Virus record (IMG/VR): IMGVR_UViG_3300010412_000656
Location: 1-25,834 of that record
Reading direction: 5' to 3' (one strand)
DNA length: 25,834 nucleotides
DNA from: a virus
Both the position numbers and the translations under genes were made by a program. Positions 1 to 7,123 of this stretch are shown here, piece after piece. Position 1 is the stretch's first letter, and every line of letters begins with the position of its first letter. The notes under the pieces are model-generated. The model was not told the DNA's origin. It worked only from the letters and a program-made list of their open reading frames with translations, and ran no database searches.

Positions 1-102
1 AAGCGGGGCTGGCCCGCTCTGCGGTTCCTGTCGGATGCGTATCCGCCACTACCGCCGTTCACTGACGAGTACGAAGGAGTAAGGTTCGATGACGAAGCGT
101 AA
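1..102 (+). CDS. 3' end of a truncated upstream gene
   Basis: Frame 1 is open from the first base to a TAA at 100-102 and gives 33 residues rich in Pro, Asp and Glu near the end (FTDEYEGVRFDDEA). It would overlap the next gene by 14 bases. Frame 2 is also open, to a TAA at 80-82, ending just before the next start, but its product is unusually Cys/Arg-rich. I prefer frame 1 for its more ordinary composition, without certainty. The usual occupant of this place would be a small terminase subunit or another packaging gene; nothing in 33 residues shows which. Confidence 0.4.
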   Translation, partial: KRGWPALRFLSDAYPPLPPFTDEYEGVRFDDEA

Positions 103-430
103 CAGGCCTCTGTCCAACCGCATGGATGAGGGCATGCTGGCGGCCATCGCAACTGCCGGTCTGCGGATCGTTCTGCAGGCCAACATCAGCGCGACGGGCT
201 CCGCCAACGTCTCCTACACAGTCCAGGACGCGGCCACTCGACGTGTGATGGTTGTTCACAACGCTGGTGCGGCGTTTGACATCCGTGTGGAGAGGAATGC
301 TGCGGCCACGGCCACAGACTTCCCGATCATCCCGCAGTTCTACTTCGCCATAGACTGCGAGAAGGATGACACGATCCAGTTTTATAACGTGGGTACTACC
401 ACTACGGTATACATCCTGGAGCTGGAGTAG
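89..430 (+). CDS. Small beta-rich protein upstream of terminase
   Basis: A 113-residue protein starting at ATG 89, after GAAGGAGTAA at 73-82. The first 25 residues are polar and helical; the rest is predicted beta strand with alternating hydrophobics, ending in VYILELE. No signal peptide or membrane helix is visible. Its size, beta content and C-terminal acidic-hydrophobic strand recall the three small proteins behind the capsid gene (which end in ERLD), but no clear alignment can be made by eye. It overlaps the terminase start by one base (TAGTG), so the two are probably translated together. Family not recognised; a small structural or decoration protein is a guess. Confidence 0.8.
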   Translation: MTKRNRPLSNRMDEGMLAAIATAGLRIVLQANISATGSANVSYTVQDAATRRVMVVHNAGAAFDIRVERNAAATATDFPIIPQFYFAIDCEKDDTIQFYNVGTTTTVYILELE

Positions 431-1989
431 TGTTTCAGGATCGGGAGCGGCTGCTGCGGCTGGCTGAGGAGGAACTAGCCAGGCGCGAGCGTGATGATCC
501 GCTTGCCTATGGCTATACCCCGCACGCGTTCCAGGTACTGGCGCATCAGGATAATCATGACATCTTGATCGTGCTGGGCGGGAACCGTTCGGGGAAGTCT
601 CATTTTGCCATGGCCGAGGCTCTGGATGTCGTGCTGGAGCGACAGCGCTGGAAGAGGCACCGCTCCGTCAAGCACGGCCTGGGCCCCGTGGTGTGGTACA
701 TCATGCCCTCGATCCCCACGTTCAAGCGAGCCATCGAGCCCAAGTTCTGGGCCATGGTTCCTCGCAAGTACCTGCTGGACTGGAACAAGCAGGACAAGGT
801 GGCCACTTTCAGGACGGAGCTGGGACACGTAGGCAAGCTGCACTTCCTGTCCGCTGAGATGCGACAGATCAGGCTGCAGGGTGCCTCCGTAGACCTGGTG
901 GTCATGGACGAGACTCCCGATGAGGACGTATTCAAGGAGGCCAACATCCGTCTGGTCGACCGTAAGGGCCGCATGATCATGGTGTTCAGCCCTATCGACA
1001 TCCGCTCTTACTGGGTGCGTGACAAGCTGATCATCCCCGCACAGATCGGGGAAAGGAAGGACATAGACATCAAGGGAATCCCTGTGGCGGATGAGGAAGG
1101 GAAGGTCATCGTTCCCCACCTGGACCAGGAGGACGTGGACCGTATGTTCCGTCAGTATCCTGATCCGGCCGACAGGGAGGCTCGTATCTACGGTCGCTTC
1201 ACTTCCAGGCAGGGTCTGGTATTCAAGCAGTTCCGCCCGGAGGTCCACCTGCTGCCGCGCTTCAAGGTTCCTGAGATGTGGTCCAGGTTCTGGGTGGTGG
1301 ACCCGCAGTACCATCGCTTTGCCGCCCTGCAGTTCGCCGTGGACGACAAGGGCACCTACTATGTTACGGACGAGTACTTTTCCCAGGACGAGACCCTGAG
1401 CGTTAGGGCCACCCGTATCTGGGCCATTACTGTAGAGATGAACAAGCCAGACAGGTCCCTGCCTGTCTATGTGGACTCGGCTAACCCGCAGGACATAGCC
1501 GAGTTGAACTATCACTTCCGGAAGGTCGGGGCCAAGCTGGGAGCTATCCCTCTGCCCATGCAGAAGCAGATCCACAAGATGCTGCTCCGCACGCAGAGTC
1601 TCATGGAGCCCGACGACGAGCGGGAGTATCCGCCAGAGGCTGGCCCAGCAACCAAGGGCATCTTCGGCGCTCCGCGCCTATTCATCTTCGAGGATCTGTT
1701 CTCAAGCTGGATGCTAGCGGATCGCCGGATGGCCTCCTCAAGGCTGCTGTGGGAGATGACCCACTTGGCCTGGGGAGCGCATGACAAGCCGGAGAAGAAG
1801 AGCGCGGACGGTGCGGACTGCGCAGACTGCTTCATCTATGGCACCAGCATCCTGTCCAAGGGCTTCATGGAGAAAGACCCGCTGGCGTGGACCAAGGGCT
1901 TGTCCGAGGCCGACCTGATCATTAGGATGGCAGAGAAGAGGATGGAGACACTGGAGAGGTTGAACTGGCCTGGCTTTGACAGGCTATAG
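430..1989 (+). CDS. terL: Terminase large subunit (packaging ATPase/nuclease)
   Basis: This is the motor that pumps DNA through the portal and cuts the concatemer; it acts in the cytoplasm docked to the prohead. The 519 residues are a normal length. The ATPase half has Walker A GGNRSGKS at about 50-57, Walker B VDLVVMDE at 154-161 with the catalytic Glu, and a coupling motif around VFSPID at 185-190. The C-terminal nuclease half shows the expected acidic residues: Asp in VVDPQ (about 291), Asp in YVDSAN (about 349), and Asp in the ADGADCADC stretch (about 460-466). The start is GTG, overlapping the previous stop by one base, with GGAG just upstream; no ATG before the Walker A region is better. 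The small subunit is not visible in this window. Confidence 0.96.
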   Translation: MFQDRERLLRLAEEELARRERDDPLAYGYTPHAFQVLAHQDNHDILIVLGGNRSGKSHFAMAEALDVVLERQRWKRHRSVKHGLGPVVWYIMPSIPTFKRAIEPKFWAMVPRKYLLDWNKQDKVATFRTELGHVGKLHFLSAEMRQIRLQGASVDLVVMDETPDEDVFKEANIRLVDRKGRMIMVFSPIDIRSYWVRDKLIIPAQIGERKDIDIKGIPVADEEGKVIVPHLDQEDVDRMFRQYPDPADREARIYGRFTSRQGLVFKQFRPEVHLLPRFKVPEMWSRFWVVDPQYHRFAALQFAVDDKGTYYVTDEYFSQDETLSVRATRIWAITVEMNKPDRSLPVYVDSANPQDIAELNYHFRKVGAKLGAIPLPMQKQIHKMLLRTQSLMEPDDEREYPPEAGPATKGIFGAPRLFIFEDLFSSWMLADRRMASSRLLWEMTHLAWGAHDKPEKKSADGADCADCFIYGTSILSKGFMEKDPLAWTKGLSEADLIIRMAEKRMETLERLNWPGFDRL

Positions 1990-1997
1990 GGGGAACG

Positions 1998-2198
1998 ATG
2001 CCTACAGAGGTCATAGTAGCGATCATGCTGTTGTCCCTGGTGGCAGGAGCAGGTGCTGGCTGGATAGCCTGCACAGTAGCTCAGGTGCTGCCTATGCAGG
2101 AGAAGATCATGCAGATGCGGATCATGGGCTTTGATCCTGTGCGAAGGCCGCCCCCTCCTCCTGAGGAGGACAGCTTCCCAGAGGTCAACGAAACGTAG
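1998..2198 (+). CDS. Small single-helix membrane protein
   Basis: A 66-residue protein with GGGGGA at 1989-1994 as ribosome site. Residues 4-30 form one hydrophobic helix with Ala/Gly (VIVAIMLLSLVAGAGAGW), followed by a polar segment and a proline run PPPPPEED near the end. It sits between terminase and portal with gaps of 8 and 10 bases. The topology (short N-terminus outside, tail inside or the reverse) cannot be decided. Small membrane proteins within phage late operons can be holins, spanin parts or virion proteins; nothing here decides among them, and the location between packaging genes argues mildly against a lysis role. Confidence 0.8.
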   Translation: MPTEVIVAIMLLSLVAGAGAGWIACTVAQVLPMQEKIMQMRIMGFDPVRRPPPPPEEDSFPEVNET

Positions 2199-2208
2199 GA
2201 GTCGATAG

Positions 2209-4278
2209 ATGACACGCCTAACTCCAAAGGCCACGCAGGACGATATCACGCGGTTCACAGAGGATGCGTGGCGTTCCCTGGACCCGCTCTACAACTTCTG
2301 GTCCCGCCGTTGGCGCAGGACCATCGAGTTCCTGCGGGACGAGCACTGGAATGTCCTGAAGGATATTAACATAGACGAGGTGCCGAAGTGGCGCAGGTTC
2401 CCGGTTATCAACTACACCCAGCGTATCTTCATGGATATTCTGGGCAAGATGTTGCAGTCCCAGGTACGCTATAGCGCCGTGCCCGCGTCAGGAGACTTCG
2501 CGGACATCTCCTCTGCCAATATGGCAGAGAGCCTTCTCCAGCACGCGTGGGAGATCATGGAGATGGACGAGAAGAAGTTCGAGCTGTTGGCCTGGCTCAT
2601 CTCCACAGGCAATGCCTCCCTGCGTAGCTATTGGAACACAGACACCGGGATTATGATCCCTCTGGCCCTGCCCGATCCGCAGACTGGAAGGCTGCTCCCG
2701 ATCAATCCGGAGACCATGCAGGTCGATCTCTCCATGCCGGAGCCCATCATGCTGGACAGGGGAGAACTGGGTGTCGACGTGCTGAATCCCCAGCTAGTAC
2801 GCTACCCCCGCAACAAGAGCAACGGAGTTCTCGTGGGTATGCTCATGACCCAGGACGAGGTCTCCCAGCGCTACGGCGAGGAGTCTGTGGATAAGCTGAG
2901 CTTCAGCAAGATCAACCAGCAGTATCTGGTAGACCTGTCGTTCGCCAGCGAGCCCGGCATCGTGATCGGTGGGGACGAGGTCAAGCGCGCCCTCATCATC
3001 GAGCACTACCTGCCGCGCTCCAAGTGGTATCCCAAGGGGCTGTGGTGGACGCTGGCTGCCAACTCCAGTCACTTCCTGACCGAGCCTTCGGATCTGCCGG
3101 GTGGCGTCGTGCCTATCACGCAGTTCCGCTGGGTGCCTATACCTGGAACACGCCTGGGGGCCACACCCCTGTACGGCATTACGTTCTCCAACAAGATGTA
3201 CGACGAGGTCTCCGGAAAGATCCAGGAATGGATGATCAAGGTCGTACCTAAGGTCATCCTCAAGGAGGGTGGCGGTCTGGAGATGGGCAGCTTTGACGAT
3301 GAGCCATTCCAGGAGGTCGTGGCTAACGTGGGTGGCGAGCCTGACTTTGCCGTCCCACCTGAGGTTCCGGCCCATCTGTTCAAGATGCTGGAGAAGAACG
3401 TCAGTGATATGCGCTTCCAGGGCGGCTACGAGTTGAAGGACCAGCCTCAGCAGGCGCGTGGGCAGGTGCAGGGAACCAACCGCATGCCTGTGCAGGAGAG
3501 GCAGCGTGACGAGACCACTTTGCTGGAGATTGCCTCCAAACCGAGCTGGCAGCATTTTGGCCGCGTCACGCTCGCCTTCATCAAGGAGTACTATACTGAG
3601 GGCCGCGTGATTAGCGTGGTCGGACCCGACAAGCTGCACCAGTGGTTCTACTTCAGTCAGGAGGACCTGGCCAGGCTACCAGAGAGTATCCATGTAGATG
3701 AGATACCTCTGTACGCCCACAACCGCCAGAACCTCAGGGACACGGTGATCGGCATGATGAACAGCCCTGCGGCCCAGGTTATCTTCTCCGAGATCACGGA
3801 GGACGGCCAGTTCGTCATTGACAAGGACCGTATCGAGACCGCTATGCAGGCCACGGGCATCGATGTTGGCATCAGCGATCTGGACCCGGACGTTGCAGAG
3901 GCTAGGAATGAGCTGGCCATGCTCATGATCGGTCAGCCCTCTCCCGTCGAGCAGTATCAGAACCACGCTGTTCACATAGCGGAACACAAGAGGGCTCTCA
4001 AGAGTATGAAGGTTAAGTCTGCGCCTCCCGAGCTGAAGCAGACCCTGATTCAGCACATGGGTGAGCATGAGCAGATCCTGGCTGACGCCGCACAGGCTCA
4101 GGAGCAGGCTGTCATTGCCCGCGAGAAGCAGATGCGCGACATTCGCGAGACTGCGGAGATGCAGGCTAACGTCAAGGAGATGATCGCTGAGGCGATTGTG
4201 GAGGCCGTTGGCGAGGGTATGAAGCAGGCCATGGCCGATATCATGTCCATCAAGGAGGAGCGGGGATCCAATGAGTAA
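2209..4278 (+). CDS. Portal protein, P22/T7-like class
   Basis: The portal forms the ring at one capsid vertex through which DNA enters and leaves, and nucleates assembly. Support: 689 residues, placed between terminase and scaffold, N-terminal Trp/Arg-rich helices (about 17-50), then the typical NYTQRIFMDILGKML helix (68-82) followed by a P-x-D-type stretch, and a 'LISTGNASLRSYW' segment as in podoviral portals. The last 100 residues are a long charged helix rich in Gln, Glu, Ala and Met, resembling the extended C-terminal barrel or helix of P22-type portals. AGGAG at 2197-2201 overlaps the previous stop and sets the start. The end overlaps the next gene by eight bases. Family assignment comes from sequence feel and position, not from a search. 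Confidence 0.9.
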   Translation: MTRLTPKATQDDITRFTEDAWRSLDPLYNFWSRRWRRTIEFLRDEHWNVLKDINIDEVPKWRRFPVINYTQRIFMDILGKMLQSQVRYSAVPASGDFADISSANMAESLLQHAWEIMEMDEKKFELLAWLISTGNASLRSYWNTDTGIMIPLALPDPQTGRLLPINPETMQVDLSMPEPIMLDRGELGVDVLNPQLVRYPRNKSNGVLVGMLMTQDEVSQRYGEESVDKLSFSKINQQYLVDLSFASEPGIVIGGDEVKRALIIEHYLPRSKWYPKGLWWTLAANSSHFLTEPSDLPGGVVPITQFRWVPIPGTRLGATPLYGITFSNKMYDEVSGKIQEWMIKVVPKVILKEGGGLEMGSFDDEPFQEVVANVGGEPDFAVPPEVPAHLFKMLEKNVSDMRFQGGYELKDQPQQARGQVQGTNRMPVQERQRDETTLLEIASKPSWQHFGRVTLAFIKEYYTEGRVISVVGPDKLHQWFYFSQEDLARLPESIHVDEIPLYAHNRQNLRDTVIGMMNSPAAQVIFSEITEDGQFVIDKDRIETAMQATGIDVGISDLDPDVAEARNELAMLMIGQPSPVEQYQNHAVHIAEHKRALKSMKVKSAPPELKQTLIQHMGEHEQILADAAQAQEQAVIAREKQMRDIRETAEMQANVKEMIAEAIVEAVGEGMKQAMADIMSIKEERGSNE

Positions 4279-5341
4279 GTTCACTTACGAAGAGGACATG
4301 GAGCTACTGGAGAGGTACGGGCATGGAGAGTCGCAGGCAGACATAGCCAAGAAGATGAAGAGGCCCCGCACGTCCGTCAGGGACCGGGGCTATTTCTATG
4401 GGCTGGACTGGAGCGAAGAGAGCCAGCAGAAGCGCTGGCAAGTAGCCGTCCAGCTCAGGGCTGACATCACCCAGGCGCAGCAGACTACGCCCACTCTCCA
4501 GCCCATCAACATCACTGTAGAACCACGCAAGACCAGGGCGCTGATCGATAACCTGCCCTGGGTCGATCTGATCTATGGCGATCTCCACATCCCATTTCAT
4601 GACCCGGCAGCCCTGGATGTGCTTTACAAGCTACTAGAGCTTATTAAAGTAGACAGGGTTGTCGACATCGGGGACGTGGTGGACAACTGGCAGATCAGCA
4701 ATTTCCTACCGCCCGACGAGCAGAAGCTTACGGCGGTCCAGAAGGACTTTTCTCAGCAGTTTCAGCTAGCGGCCGAGCACTTGGGCCAGGTTCGCTCCCT
4801 CGCTCCGGAGGCCGAACTTCTCCTGTTGGAGGGCAACCACGAGGAGCGCTGGGACAGGATGCTGCGTCAGGCTCAGACGGACCATCGCTGGCGTCATATC
4901 CTCAATCTGCCCAAGATCCAGGAGGCTATGAAGATGCACTCACTGCTGGGTATCGAGGGCTCTGGGTGGAAGTATTACGACTACAAGAACAACGAAGTCA
5001 TGCTCAATCGGCATGTGCTAGCCACGCACGGGGATCGCTGCACCAAGTGGGTCACCCGCCAAATGCTGGAGCGGTATGGCAAGAGCGTGATCTTCGGCCA
5101 CACCCACAGGGTTCAGAACTGGGTCAAGCGCGACCTCAAGGCCACAGAGGCGGCCTGGAGCATCGGCTGCCTGTGCGATGTGAACCCTCACTATGGCGAC
5201 TCGCTGGCTGTGGACTGGGCTCAGGGACTGGTGCTGCTCGTTGCGGATGGCCCTCCTGAGGAAGTGAACCACTTCAACGTGATCCAGCTCCGCATCCATT
5301 GGGGCAACTGCACGACACCCTGGGGAACTATCAAGGCGTAG
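4271..5341 (+). CDS. HTH domain fused to calcineurin-like metallophosphatase
   Basis: A 356-residue protein with two parts. Residues 4-45 look like a homeodomain-type helix-turn-helix (LLERYGHGESQADIAKKM then RPRTSVRDRG). Residues about 98-330 carry all metallophosphatase blocks in order: GDLH (103-106), GDVVDN (134-139), GNHEE (188-192), THGD (252-255) and GHTH (276-279), so the two-metal site looks intact. Such enzymes cleave phosphodiesters or phosphomonoesters; the substrate here is unknown. The start lies inside the end of the portal gene (8-base overlap), so it is co-translated with head genes. Possible roles are DNA end processing during packaging, nucleotide or alarmone turnover, or protein dephosphorylation. 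The enzyme class is secure; the role is not. Confidence 0.92.
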   Translation: MSKFTYEEDMELLERYGHGESQADIAKKMKRPRTSVRDRGYFYGLDWSEESQQKRWQVAVQLRADITQAQQTTPTLQPINITVEPRKTRALIDNLPWVDLIYGDLHIPFHDPAALDVLYKLLELIKVDRVVDIGDVVDNWQISNFLPPDEQKLTAVQKDFSQQFQLAAEHLGQVRSLAPEAELLLLEGNHEERWDRMLRQAQTDHRWRHILNLPKIQEAMKMHSLLGIEGSGWKYYDYKNNEVMLNRHVLATHGDRCTKWVTRQMLERYGKSVIFGHTHRVQNWVKRDLKATEAAWSIGCLCDVNPHYGDSLAVDWAQGLVLLVADGPPEEVNHFNVIQLRIHWGNCTTPWGTIKA

Positions 5342-5355
5342 GGGGAGTTATGAGG

Positions 5356-5568
5356 ATGACCAATCCTTACTGCGAGGGCAGCCCGGAATGGAGGGCATTC
5401 GAGGCCGGGCGCCGTGAGGGCAGACAGGAAGCCCTCATGAAGCTGGCAGACGTACACGCAGGCACGTTCTATCGCTACAAAGAGCTGTGCGCTGCGGCTG
5501 GCGTGGATCAATATGGCTACTTCAAGGGGGAGAAAGAGTTGCTTGACATAGGCTCTCCTGAGAGCTAG
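5356..5568 (+). CDS. Small charged protein of unknown function
   Basis: About 70 residues, Arg/Glu-rich at the N-terminal half (EWRAFEAGRREGRQEAL) with three Tyr and two Cys, likely helical. The frame is open from 5299, but that would overlap the phosphatase by 43 bases without a ribosome site. GGGGGAG at 5341-5347 is 8 bases before ATG 5356 and only 2 before ATG 5350, so 5356 is chosen; 5350 adds two residues. I do not recognise the family. The N-terminal segment (seen as 'AFEAGRREGRQEAL') resembles short amphipathic helices common in small phage proteins. Confidence 0.75.
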   Translation: MTNPYCEGSPEWRAFEAGRREGRQEALMKLADVHAGTFYRYKELCAAAGVDQYGYFKGEKELLDIGSPES

Positions 5569-5608
5569 GCTATCAGCGTGTACACGAACCATTTCATAGG
5601 AGTTAGTC

Positions 5609-5884
5609 ATGGCTAAGATCAAGCGTTACAGCGGTGGGGTGAAGAACAACCTGGGCAGCTCCCAGACCAAGGTTGCCAAGGTCGCCCCCAACCAGCCGGG
5701 CGGAGGGCAGAACCCTACCGTAGCGGCAGGAAGTCTGCAGGGGATCATCTCCGGCAGGTCTAACCGGCCACCCAGCACGAGCGGGCCGTCCCGTTCCAAG
5801 CCTGGAGCGGCCAAGGAGGTCAATAGTGCGGGTCCCAGCGTGAACCCGCCAACAAGCCCTAACATGCCGCCCAAGGCCAAGTAG
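5609..5884 (+). CDS. Disordered basic Pro/Ser/Gly-rich protein
   Basis: A 91-residue protein with AGGAG at 5598-5602 before ATG 5609. It is low complexity: Lys, Pro, Ser, Gly and Asn dominate, with almost no hydrophobic core (NNLGSSQTKVAKVAP, SNRPPSTSGPSRSKPG), and a basic end (MPPKAK). It lies directly before the scaffold gene. A basic, unfolded small protein here could be a scaffold or DNA-binding accessory, or a capsid minor component; this is inference from position. No family recognised. Confidence 0.8.
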   Translation: MAKIKRYSGGVKNNLGSSQTKVAKVAPNQPGGGQNPTVAAGSLQGIISGRSNRPPSTSGPSRSKPGAAKEVNSAGPSVNPPTSPNMPPKAK

Positions 5885-5907
5885 GGTAACAAGGAGGAGC
5901 AACCATT

Positions 5908-6924
5908 ATGAACGATCCAACGGTAGCTTCCCGTATGGAGGCGCTGCCTGAGGTCAAGGGCACGCATGATACGGGAGAGGCTGCGCGTAGCGCGGCCCAG
6001 AGCCTGGTTAAGGGCATGCGGGGCGTCGAGCCCGCTGCCGAGCCAGAGCCTACACAGGGGCTTCCTTACGAGCGTACAGTACCCGAGCCCGAGCCTGTAG
6101 AGGCTGGGGGAGAGCCTGCTGTCGAGCCTGCCGTAGAGCCTGCGGTAGAGGATGATGGCTGGTCTGAGTTCCAGGCAGACAATACACTGCTGGACACTCT
6201 GGCCGAGATGGGTGTGGAGCTGGGCGTAGATCCGGAGACCATTCCTGCGGAACTGATGCCTCAGTTCAACGCTCTTGCCAGGGCCGCTGTGATGATGGCC
6301 GACCAGGTTATTGAGAAGGATGTGGAGGCCGAGTCCCTCCGACTTCAGCAGCAGGAACTCTCGAAGCAGATCTCGGAGGATCCCACTAAGTTCTTGCTGG
6401 CCATGATGTTGACGTACCCAGATCAGTTCAAGAGCGTCATCGAGGTGGCCCAGCAGGCAGAAGTAGATGATGCTGTGAAGGAGCGCGTCTATAAGGAGCT
6501 GGAGGCCGAGGCCAAGCTCCGAGAGGCAAACCGCAAGGAACAGCTCTATACACACCGGGAGAAGCTACAGCGAGCGCGCCAGCTCACATACCTGACTCGT
6601 CAGGCAGCCAAGCGTTACGGTGTAGATGCGAGTCTGGCTGAGCAGACTGTGGCCACTCATATCAAGGCGCAGGGCGGAAACCTGTCTCTAGAGGCCGTGG
6701 ACCAGATCGTTCGCGGCATTCGCGGCGGGCAGGGCAGCCGTCGTGCCGCCTTCCAGCCCCATGTAAAGCCGGGCCAGGCCAAGTCTCAGCAGACGGCTCC
6801 CGGCCCTACACCCGGTCAGGATGCCCCACCAGGAACGGCGCCAGCCACCCCAAGGCGGGGGCTGCAGTCGCCCATCCGCAAGATCATTGGCGATTCCTTC
6901 CGGAAGGCCGTGACCGGAGGCTAG
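5908..6924 (+). CDS. Capsid scaffolding protein
   Basis: A 338-residue protein placed between portal and capsid genes, with the make-up of a scaffold: an acidic Pro-rich N-terminal third with three and a half copies of EPAV (about 69-81), a long helical coiled-coil middle (about 120-250, heptad-like with many Glu, Gln, Lys and Ala), and a Pro/Gln linker ending in a basic helix (RKIIGDSFRKAVTGG). In P22-type phages the basic helical C-terminus binds the capsid protein; I infer the same here. AAGGAGGAG at 5891-5899 is a strong ribosome site, consistent with abundant product. No protease active site is visible, so the scaffold is not obviously self-cleaving. Confidence 0.85.
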   Translation: MNDPTVASRMEALPEVKGTHDTGEAARSAAQSLVKGMRGVEPAAEPEPTQGLPYERTVPEPEPVEAGGEPAVEPAVEPAVEDDGWSEFQADNTLLDTLAEMGVELGVDPETIPAELMPQFNALARAAVMMADQVIEKDVEAESLRLQQQELSKQISEDPTKFLLAMMLTYPDQFKSVIEVAQQAEVDDAVKERVYKELEAEAKLREANRKEQLYTHREKLQRARQLTYLTRQAAKRYGVDASLAEQTVATHIKAQGGNLSLEAVDQIVRGIRGGQGSRRAAFQPHVKPGQAKSQQTAPGPTPGQDAPPGTAPATPRRGLQSPIRKIIGDSFRKAVTGG

Positions 6925-6955
6925 TACTCCCACTGCTCTTTCGAGGGTAGTGCGC

Positions 6956-6975
6956 AGGGGGCCTACGGGCCCCCT
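6956..6975 (+). terminator. Hairpin with UACG tetraloop after scaffold gene
   Basis: AGGGGGCC (6956-6963), loop TACG, then GGCCCCCT (6968-6975): an 8-bp GC-rich stem closed as C(UACG)G, a member of the extra-stable UNCG tetraloop class. The following bases (TGCTACTTG) lack a proper U run, so it is either a weak or factor-dependent terminator, or a structure that shields or sets the end of the upstream mRNA. It separates the early head genes from the capsid gene. Confidence 0.5.
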
Positions 6976-7005
6976 TGCTACTTGACAAGGCCCATTGCCG
7001 TACTG

Positions 7006-7030
7006 CACATTGGCTATGCACGCCAATGTG
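7006..7030 (+). promoter_or_regulatory. Perfect 9-bp inverted repeat in the capsid gene leader
   Basis: CACATTGGC (7006-7014), a 7-base spacer TATGCAC, and GCCAATGTG (7022-7030) form a perfect palindrome. It lies in the 199-base gap 6925-7123, the largest in the window, upstream of the capsid start. The core arms ACATTGG/CCAATGT recur in the hairpin at 20735-20760. Outer bases GTACTG (7000-7005) and CAGTAC (7067-7072) could extend the fold. It may be an operator, an RNA stem at a processed 5' end, or both. A TTGACA lies upstream at 6982-6987, but no convincing -10 box is at the right distance. Confidence 0.55.
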
Positions 7031-7109
7031 GCAGACGCGCAACTGCTAGCATGGCATTGGAAACAGCAGTACCGGAACCACCAGACAACCAACTTCGACT
7101 CATAAGCTG

Positions 7110-7115
7110 AAGGAG
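7110..7115 (+). promoter_or_regulatory. Strong ribosome-binding site of the capsid gene
   Basis: AAGGAG, eight bases before ATG 7124. The context AGGAGAAATA(C/A)C before ATGG is nearly the same as that of the gene at 20790 (AGGAGAAATAACATGG), the only other gene preceded by a hairpin with the same arms. Confidence 0.7.
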
Positions 7116-7123
7116 AAATACCA

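Noticed and set aside
605-832. Alternative + frame in the terminase gene, Ser/Arg/Trp-rich
   Set aside because: It overlaps the terminase completely, and its composition is typical of an out-of-frame reading.
475-1575. 366-codon open frame on the - strand across the terminase gene
   Set aside because: The + strand terminase is secure by Walker and nuclease motifs; this is a long shadow frame in GC-rich DNA.
2794-3639. 281-codon - strand frame in the portal gene, and similar ones at 5626-6555, 15636-16619 and 18656-19621
   Set aside because: All mirror well-supported + genes, have no ribosome site, and have no recognisable domains.
5299-5355. Longer start for the small protein at 5356
   Set aside because: It would overlap the phosphatase by 43 bases with no ribosome site, whereas GGGGGAG fits ATG 5356.
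6067-6155. EPAVEPAVEPAVE repeat in the scaffold as a possible tandem repeat element
   Set aside because: Only three or so units, in-frame, in an acidic disordered segment; codons vary between units, so it is a protein-level repeat.
6982-7020. TTGACA with a possible sigma70 promoter before the capsid gene
   Set aside because: The hexamer is perfect but no reasonable -10 box lies 16-18 bases later. The same is true of TTGACA at 20732. I do not call a promoter.
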